A DNA stretch of 64,000 nucleotides, from the NCBI GenBank assembly GCA_018266435.1, contig JAFEAL010000002.1, positions 62,001 to 126,000 of the forward strand, given 5' to 3'. Below, piece by piece: positions 1-8,838 of this stretch (positions are counted from its first letter, which is position 1; each line of letters opens with the position of its first letter). The translations under genes were made by a program, and so were the position numbers. The DNA comes from Bacteroidota bacterium (lineage in GTDB: Bacteria; Bacteroidota; Bacteroidia; Cytophagales; Cyclobacteriaceae). The notes under the pieces were generated by a model that did no database searches, was not told where the DNA came from, and saw only the letters and a program-made list of their open reading frames with translations.

Positions 1-554
1 ACACTTTCGTTGACATAAAGTATTTTCTCTTCGGGGCTCAACTCAATACCGTTGGTTGTGCCCATGTCATCCTGAAGCAGAAAAGAATTTCCATCAGGTT
101 CAATGCGCCAGATTTTTCCGGTGCTGTTCTTCCAGTTAGGGTCAGAGGCAAACACTTGCCCCTTTTTGTTGATGCAGAGATCGTTGGGCTGATTAAACGA
201 TTCGTTGTGTACCCATACCGAAATATTTTTGGTTTGGGTGTTTACTTTCAGGATGTTGTGGCCGCTAAAATCAGCCACCAGCATATTTCCTTGCCGGTCA
301 AATTGAATGGCGTTGCCAATGCTGCCTGTGGGCAAGGCAACAAATAATTTTACGTTTCCATTGGCTGAGACCTGACCGATCGTTCCGTCTTTTTGAAAAT
401 TGACAACAAATAAATTTCCTTTTTGGTCAACAGCCGGGCCTTCGCAGTTGGTGGTAAAAAGATTTTCTTTGGTGAGGTCACGTGCCTGATAAAAATCCTG
501 AGCCCAGGCAGGAGAAAGTAGCAGAAGTGTAATGATTGTATTATACCATTTCAT
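1..554 (-). CDS. SMP-30/gluconolactonase-family exported protein (3' end cut off by window)
   Basis: The reading frame starts at an ATG on the complement of 552-554 and runs off the left edge, so only the first ~184 residues are seen. It opens with a hydrophobic signal peptide ending in SPAWAQD. The stretch NGIELSPEEKILYVNES near the edge, and repeated NxxxFDRQGNMLVADF-like blades, are typical of the SMP-30/gluconolactonase/LRE beta-propeller family, whose members hydrolyse sugar lactones or similar esters using a divalent metal. The ATG overlaps the TGA of the upstream transporter gene (ATGA), so the two are almost certainly co-transcribed and translationally coupled. That context suggests a periplasmic sugar-lactone or related sugar-processing role; the exact substrate cannot be read from the sequence. 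Confidence 0.85.
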   Translation of the reverse strand, partial: MKWYNTIITLLLLSPAWAQDFYQARDLTKENLFTTNCEGPAVDQKGNLFVVNFQKDGTIGQVSANGNVKLFVALPTGSIGNAIQFDRQGNMLVADFSGHNILKVNTQTKNISVWVHNESFNQPNDLCINKKGQVFASDPNWKNSTGKIWRIEPDGNSFLLQDDMGTTNGIELSPEEKILYVNES

Positions 555-1819
555 TTGATCAATGTTTTGCCCACGTTGTGTCCTTTTACAGAATAGAAAA
601 GAATATACAAATAGCAGCCTGCCGTGCAGATAAAAAATGCGGTTTGAGCCGACAAAATACCTGCCAAGTGGCCGTACACTTGCGGAATCACCGCTCCTCC
701 TGCTATGCCCATGATGAGAAGTGCTGAGCCGATCTTGGTAAACTTTCCCAATCCTTCAATGGCCAACGGAAAAATGGCAGGCCACATGAGCGAATTGGCC
801 AGGCCCATAATGGCGATAAAAAAAATTGAAGTATAACCCTTTGTCAAGAAAGCCAACAAGGAAAAGGCTACGCCAACAATAGCACAAATTCTTAACGCCA
901 CATCTTGCTTTAAATACTTGGGGATAGTGGCCACACCGATGATGTAGCCGATCACCATTGAAACCAATGTATAAGAAGTAAAAATTTTTGTTTCATCCAG
1001 GCTCAGGCCCATTGAGCGACCATACTGTCCTATAACATCGCCTGCCATCACCTCCACACCTACATAAAGAAAAAGGCAAATCACACCGAGCAGCAAATGC
1101 GGAAACTGAAACACGCTGGTTTTGGGTGTTGACCCGAACTTCCCGTCTTCAGAAGATGCAGTTTCAATTTCGGGCAAAGGCGATACCCAAATCAGCAGGG
1201 CTAACGCTACCAACACAATACCCATAACCAGGTACGGATTAATCACCCGGTGTGAGAGTTCCTGCAACAGTTGAATGCGTTGGGCGGGATCTGTTGCCGT
1301 TTTAATTTGGTTCTCAATATCAGCCGCTCCTTTTAATACTACAGCTCCCAAAATCAAAGGGCTTAGGGCTCCTGCTACTTTGTTGCAAATGCCCATGATG
1401 CTGATACGCTTAGCTGCCGACTCCATCGGGCCGATTACGGCAATGTATGGATTAGAGGCCGTTTGTAACAAGGCCAGACCCATACCCTGAATAAACAAGC
1501 CGGTTAAAAACAATCCAAAATTCCGCTCACGTGCAGCCGGAATAAACAGAAATGCACCCACGGCCATGATCATCAACCCCAGCGACATGCCTTTTTTATA
1601 ACCGGTCTTTCCTAAAATAAAAGAAGAAGGGATAGCTAAAAAAAAGTATGCCATGTAAAAGGCAAATGTCACCAGCAGTGCCTGCGAATCAGATTGCAGG
1701 TCGCATGAAAGTTTTAAGAAAGGAATCAGTGTGCCATTGAGCCAGGTAATAAAACCGAAAATAAAAAAAAGCGCCCCGATAATGACTATAGAAACAGCAT
1801 AGTTTTTTGAATCCCTCAT
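551..1819 (-). CDS. MFS sugar permease, FucP/GluP/NagP family
   Basis: A 422-residue polytopic inner-membrane protein with about 12 hydrophobic segments. The early NGTLIPFLK motif and the QTASNPYIAVIGP motif (about residues 118-130) mark the FucP/GluP branch of the major facilitator superfamily, proton- or sodium-coupled importers of fucose, glucose/galactose or N-acetylglucosamine. It overlaps the SMP-30 gene by 4 bp and lies back to back with a sugar nucleotidyltransferase and a sugar 1-kinase, so import of a sugar that is then phosphorylated is plausible. Because the neighbouring kinase resembles N-acetylhexosamine kinase, a NagP-like specificity is an attractive guess, but the sequence alone does not separate the sugars. 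Confidence 0.9.
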   Translation of the reverse strand: MRDSKNYAVSIVIIGALFFIFGFITWLNGTLIPFLKLSCDLQSDSQALLVTFAFYMAYFFLAIPSSFILGKTGYKKGMSLGLMIMAVGAFLFIPAARERNFGLFLTGLFIQGMGLALLQTASNPYIAVIGPMESAAKRISIMGICNKVAGALSPLILGAVVLKGAADIENQIKTATDPAQRIQLLQELSHRVINPYLVMGIVLVALALLIWVSPLPEIETASSEDGKFGSTPKTSVFQFPHLLLGVICLFLYVGVEVMAGDVIGQYGRSMGLSLDETKIFTSYTLVSMVIGYIIGVATIPKYLKQDVALRICAIVGVAFSLLAFLTKGYTSIFFIAIMGLANSLMWPAIFPLAIEGLGKFTKIGSALLIMGIAGGAVIPQVYGHLAGILSAQTAFFICTAGCYLYILFYSVKGHNVGKTLIK

Positions 1820-1900
1820 TTTGTTCAGTTTTAAATAATTAAAATCTTAAATTTGAAAACTACAATCTCGTACGATTTAATTCAAAAAAACCAAACTACA

Positions 1901-2803
1901 ATGGCTGCAGATAAAAGACTTAGCTTATTGGTTCTCGCGGCAGGCATGGGCAGCCGCTACGGAGGGATCAAGCAGATTGACGGCTTTGGTCCATCGGGCG
2001 AAACAATTATGGACTATTCGCTTTTTGATGCGCTTCGTGCCGGGTTCAACAAAATAGTTTTTATTGTGCGCGAAGAGATACGTAGCACCGTAGAGGAAAT
2101 GTTTTTACCCAAATTGCAAGGCAAAGCCGATGTAGTCTTTGTCAACCAAGAGTTGAATTCATTTGTGCCCCAGCCCTTTCAAAACCCGCAGCGCACCAAG
2201 CCGTGGGGCACCAGTCATGCCATGCTCTGTGCCCAAGATGTGATTAACGAACCTTTTGCCGTAATCAATGCCGATGATTTTTACGGACTGGATGCCTTTG
2301 CGGCCACAGCCGAATTTTTCAAACATGAACCCTCAGCTCATGCCATGGTGGGCTATACTCTGAAAAATGTTCTGTCTGATCACGGCAGCGTTTCGCGCGG
2401 ATGTGGCGAGCGTGATGAACAAGGCTTTTTAAAAAGCGTGGTGGAGCGAACAACTATTGTAAAAGAAAACGGAAAAATCATTGCGAAAGAAAAAACAGGC
2501 GACTTAATCATGGATCCGGAAACTCCTACTTCCATGAACTTCTGGGGCTTTCACCCAAGCATCATGCCGCTTACTGAAAATTATTTTCATGAGTTTTTAA
2601 AAAATAATCATCAGAATATAAAATCTGAATTTTTCATCCCGTTAACGGTCAATGAAATGATTAAAACAGGAAAAGGAAAAGTCAAAGTAATTTCAGGCGG
2701 CAATACCTGGTTTGGCGTAACGTATAAAGAAGATAAAGAAATTGTATCGGCCAAGATCAACGAATTGGTTAATCAAGGAAAATACCCCAAGAAACTTTGG
2801 TAG
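1901..2803 (+). CDS. Sugar-phosphate nucleotidyltransferase
   Basis: A 300-residue NTP-transferase-fold enzyme. After the start comes LVLAAGMGSRYGG with a lysine four residues later, the nucleotide-binding signature of sugar-1-phosphate nucleotidylyltransferases; VINADDFYG (about residue 123) is the metal/sugar-phosphate-binding segment. The frame is open back to a TTG at 1853, but the ATG at 1901 sits directly before the conserved core and is preferred. The stop overlaps the start of the NahK-like kinase, so the kinase product (a sugar 1-phosphate) is probably its substrate, giving an NDP-sugar. This parallels the NahK/uridylyltransferase and AmgK/MurU salvage pairs. The sugar and the nucleotide used are not determined. 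Confidence 0.88.
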   Translation: MAADKRLSLLVLAAGMGSRYGGIKQIDGFGPSGETIMDYSLFDALRAGFNKIVFIVREEIRSTVEEMFLPKLQGKADVVFVNQELNSFVPQPFQNPQRTKPWGTSHAMLCAQDVINEPFAVINADDFYGLDAFAATAEFFKHEPSAHAMVGYTLKNVLSDHGSVSRGCGERDEQGFLKSVVERTTIVKENGKIIAKEKTGDLIMDPETPTSMNFWGFHPSIMPLTENYFHEFLKNNHQNIKSEFFIPLTVNEMIKTGKGKVKVISGGNTWFGVTYKEDKEIVSAKINELVNQGKYPKKLW

Positions 2804-3831
2804 TGATTGCGCCCGACAAAATCATCCCTTATTTTAATATTGATGAGCCTTTTGAAATAACTCCCATCGGCTCAGGTCATATTCACCACACATTCAAAGT
2901 TTCAGGTCAAAAAAATTTTGTACTCCAACGTGTGAACAAAAATGTTTTCACCCAACCCGAAATCATCGCACACAACAACCGTATTGCTTTTGAGTTTTTG
3001 AAAAAAAATCATCCCGGCTTTCTTTTTCCCAAAACCATTCCGGATAAAAACGGGAACGACCTTTTTTATGATCACCAAGGGTTTCCCTGGCGGATCTATG
3101 AAATGATTGAAAATTCGTTCACCCTGGATGGAGTGTTGCACGAAGAAGATGCCTACCAGGCGGCCAAGGGGTTTGCTTCGCTTACCAAAAATCTGCACGG
3201 ACTGGATGTTTTATTGCTCAAGCCTACCATAGATCGGTTTCATGACCTAACCTGGCGATACGAGCAATTTGAAGAGGCCTTGCGAAAAGCGAAGCCTGAA
3301 ATAATTACATCAGCAGATACCGTCATACAACAGGCACAATCATTTCAGTTTTTGGTTTCGGAATACACTCAGCTGATCAAAAACGGCTCGCTCATTACAC
3401 GCATCACACACAATGACACCAAGGTCAACAACATCCTGTTCAATTCCATCTCGCGCAAAGCCCTCTGCGCTATTGATCTGGATACACTCATGCCCGGCTA
3501 TTTTATTTATGACCTGGGCGATATGGTGCGCACATTTGTCAGCCCGGTGAGTGAAGATGAAAAAGATTTGGACAAAATTCAATTTAGAAAAAACATATAC
3601 GATGCCCTGTTGAAAGGTTACCTCTCAGAAATGAATGAGTTGCTTACCGAGGCTGAAAAAAAATCCATACCGTTTGCCGGAAAAATGATGACCTACATTA
3701 TTGCTTTGCGTTTTCTGGCTGACTACTTACGGGGCAATACCTACTACCACATTACCTATACCGAACAAAACCTGGTACGTGCAAAAAACCAACTTCGGCT
3801 GTTGGAGTTGATTCAACCCTCAGTAGGTTAA
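2803..3831 (+). CDS. NahK-like N-acetylhexosamine 1-kinase (APH-fold phosphotransferase)
   Basis: About 342 residues. It closely follows bifidobacterial NahK in pattern: SGHIHHTF nucleotide-loop region, catalytic THNDTKVNNIL (Asp about 205), metal-binding IDLDTLMPG (Asp 225/227), and a C-terminal RFLADYLRG followed by NLVRAKNQLRLL. NahK is an anomeric kinase that turns GlcNAc or GalNAc into the 1-phosphate with ATP. The start is taken as the GTG at 2803, which overlaps the TAG of the nucleotidyltransferase; TTG at 2797 is the alternative. Translational coupling with the nucleotidyltransferase supports a two-step salvage of a free sugar into an NDP-sugar. Substrate choice among HexNAc sugars is inference. 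Confidence 0.85.
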   Translation: MIAPDKIIPYFNIDEPFEITPIGSGHIHHTFKVSGQKNFVLQRVNKNVFTQPEIIAHNNRIAFEFLKKNHPGFLFPKTIPDKNGNDLFYDHQGFPWRIYEMIENSFTLDGVLHEEDAYQAAKGFASLTKNLHGLDVLLLKPTIDRFHDLTWRYEQFEEALRKAKPEIITSADTVIQQAQSFQFLVSEYTQLIKNGSLITRITHNDTKVNNILFNSISRKALCAIDLDTLMPGYFIYDLGDMVRTFVSPVSEDEKDLDKIQFRKNIYDALLKGYLSEMNELLTEAEKKSIPFAGKMMTYIIALRFLADYLRGNTYYHITYTEQNLVRAKNQLRLLELIQPSVG

Positions 3832-3837
3832 AATTTT

Positions 3838-3845
3838 TATCTTTG
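3838..3845 (+). promoter_or_regulatory. Putative Bacteroidota -7 promoter element
   Basis: TATCTTTG matches the TAnnTTTG -7 consensus of the Bacteroidota primary sigma factor and lies 22 bp before the M28 peptidase ATG. No convincing TTG -33 element is seen at the usual 19-bp distance, so the call is tentative. Confidence 0.4.
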
Positions 3846-3867
3846 ACTCCATCTTAACTACCATTAT

Positions 3868-5376
3868 ATGAAAAAACTTCTGTTCTTATTTCTTGTTATC
3901 ATTTCTGTTTCAGCCTTTGCTCAAGACCCGGTGGCCACACAGTATGCCCAAATGATTACACCGGGTGATCTGAAAGAGAATCTATCAATCATTGCTTCGG
4001 ATGCACTCGAAGGCCGCTACACTGGTTCGCGCGGGCAGAAAATGGCAGCCGCTTTTATTGCCTATCAGTTTGAAAACGCAGGATTGACTGTTCCGGCCAA
4101 TGGTTCCTACTACATGCCGGTTGAGTTGTCGTCCTCACGCACCTCAGATGCCTACATCAAGTTAGGTGCAACAAAATATACCAACTACGATGAAGTGATT
4201 TACCTGGGGCAATCTCCCACCGAGGGCGAGATTTCGTTAGAAGCTGTCTTCGTTGGTAAAGCAAGCGATGCCGATCTGGCCTACCTTGATGTAAAAGACA
4301 AAGCTGCCGTACTGCTTCTCGATGGACTGAATTTCGGTGCCTTTGGAACCATGCGAAAACTATCTACCACCCTACGCAACAAAGGCGCCAGAATGATTTT
4401 AGCCGTTGGCTCGGGCAAACCCGAAGACTATGCCCCATTTGCCGCCCAACTGAAATCTTATTTTGGAACAGGCTCCCTGTCGCTTAACAAACCCGACCAC
4501 AATGCAGCCAACAAAGGTGCTTTTCTCGTCAATCAATCCGTGGCTTCAAAAATTTTCAATTCACCATTTGAAAAAATAGAAAAGGCTGCTAAAGATCCGG
4601 CTTCAAAAAAACCACTTTCCAAAATCAAACCCAGCCGTATTGTTTACCATGTTTCGGTAGAATCCAAAACCATCAAGTCAGAAAACATGGTGGGATTCAT
4701 AGAGGGCACTGATAAGAAAGATGAAGTACTGGTACTCTCGGCCCACTTTGATCACATTGGCCTGCACGATGGAGACGACAAGGTAAACAATGGTGCCGAT
4801 GATGATGGCTCAGGAACGGTAACTATTCTGCAGTTGGCAAAAGTCTTTGCTCAAGCCAAAAAGGATGGACACGGCCCGCGCAGAAGTATCTTGTTTATGA
4901 CCGTAACCGGTGAAGAAGAAGGGCTGTTTGGATCGCAGTATTATGTAGAGCACCCCATTTATCCATTGGCCAACACCGTGGCTAACCTGAACATAGACAT
5001 GGTAGGCAGAAAAGACCCCGAACACGCAGGCAAGCCCGACTATGTCTATGTGATTGGCTCCGATAAACTATCCAGTGAGCTTCATGAAATCAATGAGCGC
5101 AACAATAAAACCTACACCCAGCTTGACTTTGATTATACATACAACGATGAAAACCACCCCTCTAATTTATACAAGCGCAGCGATCACTGGAACTTTGCCA
5201 AAAACAATGTGCCCATTATTTTTTATTTTGATGGCATCCATGAAGACTACCACAAACCCAGCGATGAAGTAAGTAAAATTGATTTTGATTTGTTAGCTAA
5301 GCGCGGAAAAATTGTTTTCTATACAGCTTGGGAATTAGCCAACCGGGATAAGCGAATTACTGTTGATAAAAAATAA
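3868..5376 (+). CDS. Exported M28-family zinc metallopeptidase (aminopeptidase)
   Basis: A 502-residue protein with a signal peptide ending in SAFAQD, then a PA-like insert region and a C-terminal M28 catalytic domain. The expected co-catalytic zinc ligands are all visible: His293 in SAHFDHIGL, bridging Asp311 in NNGADDDGSG, the Glu cluster at about 349-351 in TGEEEG, Asp377 in NIDMVGR and His462 in YHKPSD. M28 enzymes remove N-terminal residues from peptides; this one should act in the periplasm or outside the cell. It is monocistronic or leads into trmD across an 88-bp gap that contains an inverted repeat. No T9SS-type C-terminal sorting domain is evident. Confidence 0.93.
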   Translation: MKKLLFLFLVIISVSAFAQDPVATQYAQMITPGDLKENLSIIASDALEGRYTGSRGQKMAAAFIAYQFENAGLTVPANGSYYMPVELSSSRTSDAYIKLGATKYTNYDEVIYLGQSPTEGEISLEAVFVGKASDADLAYLDVKDKAAVLLLDGLNFGAFGTMRKLSTTLRNKGARMILAVGSGKPEDYAPFAAQLKSYFGTGSLSLNKPDHNAANKGAFLVNQSVASKIFNSPFEKIEKAAKDPASKKPLSKIKPSRIVYHVSVESKTIKSENMVGFIEGTDKKDEVLVLSAHFDHIGLHDGDDKVNNGADDDGSGTVTILQLAKVFAQAKKDGHGPRRSILFMTVTGEEEGLFGSQYYVEHPIYPLANTVANLNIDMVGRKDPEHAGKPDYVYVIGSDKLSSELHEINERNNKTYTQLDFDYTYNDENHPSNLYKRSDHWNFAKNNVPIIFYFDGIHEDYHKPSDEVSKIDFDLLAKRGKIVFYTAWELANRDKRITVDKK

Positions 5377-5388
5377 TAAATGACTACC

Positions 5389-5459
5389 GATTTCAAATTC
5401 CAGATTTTAAAAGCGCTTTAATTCTGTAATGTGTAATTTTAAATTTGGAATTTGAAATC
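5389..5459. repeat. 14-bp perfect inverted repeat between M28 peptidase and trmD
   Basis: GATTTCAAATTCCA at 5389-5402 is matched exactly by its reverse complement at 5446-5459, with a 43-nt AT-rich interior that extends the pairing imperfectly. It ends 5 bp before the trmD ATG. There is no U-tract, so a simple terminator is not favoured; similar AT-rich AAATTC-type intergenic sequences are common in Bacteroidota. Confidence 0.75.
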
Positions 5460-5464
5460 TTGTC

Positions 5465-6136
5465 ATGCGCATCGATATTATCACTTGCCTTCCTAAGCTG
5501 TTAGAGAGCCCCTTTTCAGATTCTATTTTGAAACGCGCACAAGACAAAAAAATAGTTGAGGTAGTTGTGCACGATCTCAGAATCTATTCTCTAGACAAAC
5601 ACAAATCCACTGATGACTATGCCTTTGGTGGTGGAGCGGGCATGGTGATGAGCATTGAACCGGTTGACCGTTGCATCTCATCATTGAAAGAACAACTCTT
5701 ATACGATGAAATCATTTACATGAGTCCGGATGGCGAGCTATTAACTCAGTCATTGGCCAACCAACTCAGTCTCAAAAAAAACCTAATCATTCTTTGCGGG
5801 CACTATAAAGGAGTGGACGAACGGGTACGCGAACATTTGATTACCCGGGAAATCAGTATCGGTGATTATGTGTTGTCGGGTGGTGAATTGGCTGCAGCCG
5901 TTTTAAGCGATGCCGTTATTCGGTTGATACCCGGAGTACTGAACGATGAAACGTCTGCACTTACCGATTCATTTCAAGATGGATTGGTTGCCCCTCCCGT
6001 TTATACGAGGCCGGCTGAATACAAGGGTTGGAAAGTGCCCGATATTCTACTCTCAGGCCACGAAGCCAAAATCAGTGAATGGCGACACGAAGAATCTGTG
6101 AATCGTACCAAAAAAAGAAGGCCTAAACTGCTTTAA
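5465..6136 (+). CDS. trmD: tRNA (guanine37-N1)-methyltransferase TrmD
   Basis: A 223-residue SPOUT-class methyltransferase that uses S-adenosylmethionine to methylate G37 of tRNAs with a G36, preventing +1 frameshifts. The family signatures are clear: N-terminal [17 protein letters not shown], the GGGAGMVM glycine loop, and the trefoil-knot SAM site spanning [12 protein letters not shown] and [12 protein letters not shown]. Length is normal for Bacteroidota TrmD. It precedes rplS, the usual bacterial neighbour in the rpsP-rimM-trmD-rplS arrangement, but here rpsP and rimM are absent immediately upstream and a 103-bp gap with its own promoter-like element separates trmD from rplS. Confidence 0.97.
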   Translation: MRIDIITCLPKLLESPFSDSILKRAQDKKIVEVVVHDLRIYSLDKHKSTDDYAFGGGAGMVMSIEPVDRCISSLKEQLLYDEIIYMSPDGELLTQSLANQLSLKKNLIILCGHYKGVDERVREHLITREISIGDYVLSGGELAAAVLSDAVIRLIPGVLNDETSALTDSFQDGLVAPPVYTRPAEYKGWKVPDILLSGHEAKISEWRHEESVNRTKKRRPKLL

Positions 6137-6205
6137 AAACTCATTATTGGCTCTTTTTTCAGCAAAATAATTATAATCTACTTTTATTATTCGGGTTTCT
6201 TCTAA

Positions 6206-6213
6206 TACATTTG
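6206..6213 (+). promoter_or_regulatory. Putative -7 promoter element for rplS
   Basis: TACATTTG matches the Bacteroidota TAnnTTTG element 26 bp upstream of the rplS ATG, in an AT-rich gap after trmD. It suggests that rplS can be transcribed on its own. The -33 element is not obvious. Confidence 0.45.
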
Positions 6214-6239
6214 CAGTCCATTTTAAAAAAATCGAGGTT

Positions 6240-6620
6240 ATGGCAGATTTAATGAAGATCGCAGAGCAGGAATTAAACTCAAAAAGAGCTTCTATTACTG
6301 CATTCAACCCTGGCGATACCATCAGCGTGCACGTAAAAATCAGTGAAGGCAATAAAGAGCGTATCCAGCAATTTCAGGGTACGGTTATTTACCGCAGAGG
6401 CAAAGGCACCAATGGTGAAAGTTTTTCGGTAAGAAAAGTTTCCAATGGAGTGGGTGTAGAAAGGGTTTTCCCCTTGTTAAGCCCCAGCATCGATAAAATT
6501 GAATTGGTAAAATCCGGAAAAGTGCGCAGAGCCAAGTTGTATTACCTCCGTGGCCGTCAAGGTAAGAGCGCCCGGATCAAAGAAAAATTGTCTAACGCAC
6601 CCGGTGTGGCCGTAGCTTAA
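6240..6620 (+). CDS. rplS: 50S ribosomal protein L19
   Basis: A 126-residue ribosomal protein at the 30S/50S interface. Recognised by the [22 protein letters not shown] block, the [13 protein letters not shown] strand and the C-terminal [16 protein letters not shown] segment, all conserved L19 features. Length is normal for the family. It lies downstream of trmD as in most bacteria and is followed by a strong intrinsic terminator, so it ends the transcription unit. A TAnnTTTG-like element 26 bp before the start may give it an independent promoter. Confidence 0.98.
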   Translation: MADLMKIAEQELNSKRASITAFNPGDTISVHVKISEGNKERIQQFQGTVIYRRGKGTNGESFSVRKVSNGVGVERVFPLLSPSIDKIELVKSGKVRRAKLYYLRGRQGKSARIKEKLSNAPGVAVA

Positions 6621-6644
6621 CCCTCCGTTTATCAAAGAATTTAT

Positions 6645-6680
6645 AAACCCATTTCATTTACGAAATGGGTTTTATTTTTT
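6645..6680 (+). terminator. Rho-independent terminator after rplS
   Basis: An 11-bp perfect stem (AAACCCATTTC at 6645-6655 with GAAATGGGTTT at 6662-6672), a 6-nt loop and a following T-rich run. It lies 25 bp after the rplS stop codon. Confidence 0.88.
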
Positions 6681-6724
6681 TATATGGCAGTTGTTATTTC
6701 AATCTATTTCCCTTGTCAAACCCG

Positions 6725-6757
6725 TTTTTGGCAAACCCTTGTTTACCCTTATCTTTG
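6725..6757 (+). promoter_or_regulatory. Bacteroidota-type promoter for the class I aldolase
   Basis: TTG of a TTTTTG run (6728-6730), 19 bp and TATCTTTG (6750-6757) fit the Bacteroidota consensus TTTG-N19-TAnnTTTG. The element is 24 bp before the aldolase ATG and just after the rplS terminator, so the aldolase very probably has its own promoter here. Confidence 0.65.
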
Positions 6758-6780
6758 TTTTCTATTCTTAATATAAAAAA

Positions 6781-7854
6781 ATGGCAACCAGTAAAATCAC
6801 TGAACTACTCGGAAAAGATGCAGAATCCCTATTAACTCACAAGAGCAAAACTATTTCAAAAGATCAATTGCATTTACCCTCTCCCGATTTTGTTGACCGG
6901 GTTTTCGGTCAATCTAATCGCAACACACAAACCTTGCGCAGTTTACAAACACTTTTTGGCACAGGCAGGTTGGCCAATACTGGCTTTCTCTCAATTTTAC
7001 CAATTGACCAAGGCATTGAACATAGCGCGGGAGCTTCATTTGCCAAAAACCCGATTTATTTTGATCCGGAAAATATTGTAAAACTCGCCATCGAAGGCGG
7101 GTGCAATGCGGTTGCCACTACTTTTGGGGGGTTGGCGCTCATGTCTAGAAAATACGCCCACAAAATTCCTTTCATTGTAAAAATCAATCACAACGAATTA
7201 TTAACCTACCCCAACAAAGCAGATCAAATCATGTTTGGCTCCGTGCGCGATGCGTGGAACCTGGGTTCAGTAGCTGTTGGTGCCACCATCTATTTTGGGT
7301 CTGATAATTCCACACGGCAAATACAAGAAGTATCCAAAGCGTTTGAAGAAGCTCGCAGTTTAGGCATGGCCACCATTTTATGGTGCTATATCCGCAACAA
7401 TGCCTTTAAAAAAGATGGAAAAGATTACCATGTTTCAGCAGACTTAACAGGCCAGGCCAATCACCTGGGCGTAACCATTCAGGCTGATATCATCAAACAA
7501 AAACTAGCTGAAAACAATGGCGGATACAAAGCTCTAAACACCGGTGGAAGCAGCTACGGAAAACTGGATGAGCGTATCTATACCGAGTTAACAACTGACC
7601 ATCCGATCGACCTTTGTCGCTATCAAGTGGCCAACTGCTACATGGGACGTGCCGGCTTGATCAATTCGGGTGGAGACAGCAAAGGTGCCAGCGATATGGC
7701 CGATGCCGTGCGCACAGCCGTAATTAATAAACGTGCCGGTGGTATGGGCCTGATTTCCGGAAGAAAAGCATTTCAGCGCCCGATGAAAGAAGGTGTTGAA
7801 ATTTTGAACATGATCCAGAGTGTGTACCTGGATAAAACCATTGATGTGGCTTAG
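6781..7854 (+). CDS. fbaB: Class I fructose-bisphosphate aldolase (DhnA/FbaB type)
   Basis: A 357-residue aldolase that cleaves fructose 1,6-bisphosphate to dihydroxyacetone phosphate and glyceraldehyde 3-phosphate through a Schiff-base lysine, metal-free. The family is recognised by LPIDQGIEH at residues 73-81, [11 protein letters not shown] and [12 protein letters not shown], with the [11 protein letters not shown] phosphate-binding stretch near the C-terminus. It is the archaeal/FbaB type rather than the animal class I type. It is flanked by its own promoter and a 95-bp gap before accD, so it is probably a single-gene unit acting in glycolysis and gluconeogenesis. The catalytic lysine was not assigned here. 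Confidence 0.93.
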   Translation: MATSKITELLGKDAESLLTHKSKTISKDQLHLPSPDFVDRVFGQSNRNTQTLRSLQTLFGTGRLANTGFLSILPIDQGIEHSAGASFAKNPIYFDPENIVKLAIEGGCNAVATTFGGLALMSRKYAHKIPFIVKINHNELLTYPNKADQIMFGSVRDAWNLGSVAVGATIYFGSDNSTRQIQEVSKAFEEARSLGMATILWCYIRNNAFKKDGKDYHVSADLTGQANHLGVTIQADIIKQKLAENNGGYKALNTGGSSYGKLDERIYTELTTDHPIDLCRYQVANCYMGRAGLINSGGDSKGASDMADAVRTAVINKRAGGMGLISGRKAFQRPMKEGVEILNMIQSVYLDKTIDVA

Positions 7855-7949
7855 TGAATTTTAGGAATAGGCTTTAGTACAAGTGAACTGAAGAACTAAA
7901 CTGATGTTATTTCAAATCGTAATTCTAAAATCTTAAATCGTAAATCAAG

Positions 7950-8789
7950 ATGCCTTGGTTTAAGCGAACCGACAAAGGAATTTTAACTCCTACTGAAGCT
8001 AAACGCGAAGTTCCTGACGGGCTTTGGTTTAAATCGCCAAGCGGAAAAATCATCCATACCCGAGAACTGAAAAACAATGCTTACGTGGTTCCAGAAGAAG
8101 ACTACCATGTAAAAATTGGCTCAAAGGAATATTTCGAAATACTCTTTGACAACAACGAGTTTACCGAGTTGGATACCAACATGGAATCAGCAGATCCCTT
8201 GAAATTTGTTGACACGCGCCCTTACCCCAAGCGCATCAAAGAATCACAGGCCAAAGCCCAGCTAAAAGATGCCGTACGCACCGCGTATGGCAAAATGGAT
8301 GGGTTAGATATTGTAATTGCCTGCATGGACTTTACCTTCATTGGTGGCTCGATGGGCTCAGTGGTGGGTGAAAAAATTGCCCGCGGTATGGATCATTCTC
8401 TCAAAACAAAAACGCCATTCTTGATGATCTCACGCTCAGGTGGTGCGCGCATGATGGAGGCCGGGTTGTCACTGATGCAAATGGCCAAAACCTCGGCCAA
8501 GATAGCCCTACTTCACAAAGAAAAAATTCCTTTTATCTCTTTACTGACTGATCCTACTACCGGTGGCGTTACCGCTTCTTATGCCATGTTGGGCGATTTC
8601 AATATTTCAGAGCCCAATGCGCTGATCGGATTTGCCGGACCAAGGGTAATTCGCGAAACCATCGGCAAGGATTTGCCCAAGGGGTTTCAGAGTGCTGAGT
8701 TTGTACTCGAGCATGGGTTTCTGGATTTTATTGTAGACAGACGCAATTTAAAAAGCCGGCTGAATACGCTGTTGAGGATGTTACGGTAG
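7950..8789 (+). CDS. accD: Acetyl-CoA carboxylase carboxyltransferase beta subunit, zinc-finger cysteines absent
   Basis: A 279-residue subunit that, with AccA, moves the carboxyl group from carboxybiotin to acetyl-CoA to make malonyl-CoA for fatty-acid synthesis. Crotonase-fold motifs are in order: [46 protein letters not shown] and [13 protein letters not shown]. In E. coli AccD the N-terminus holds a four-cysteine zinc ribbon; here the aligned segment (about residues 25-50: LWFKSPSGK through [11 protein letters not shown]) has no cysteine at all, although its overall pattern is kept. This seems to be a shared trait of several Bacteroidota AccD proteins as far as recalled, not damage to this gene. 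No accA is adjacent. Confidence 0.95.
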   Translation: MPWFKRTDKGILTPTEAKREVPDGLWFKSPSGKIIHTRELKNNAYVVPEEDYHVKIGSKEYFEILFDNNEFTELDTNMESADPLKFVDTRPYPKRIKESQAKAQLKDAVRTAYGKMDGLDIVIACMDFTFIGGSMGSVVGEKIARGMDHSLKTKTPFLMISRSGGARMMEAGLSLMQMAKTSAKIALLHKEKIPFISLLTDPTTGGVTASYAMLGDFNISEPNALIGFAGPRVIRETIGKDLPKGFQSAEFVLEHGFLDFIVDRRNLKSRLNTLLRMLR

Positions 8790-8838
8790 ATTAGATTATA
8801 CCTTAGTCACGCATAGTTTTTCCTAAATAACTCGACCT

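Noticed and set aside
1853-1900. Upstream TTG start for the nucleotidyltransferase
   Set aside because: It would add sixteen residues with no conserved pattern, and the ATG at 1901 sits right before the catalytic core.
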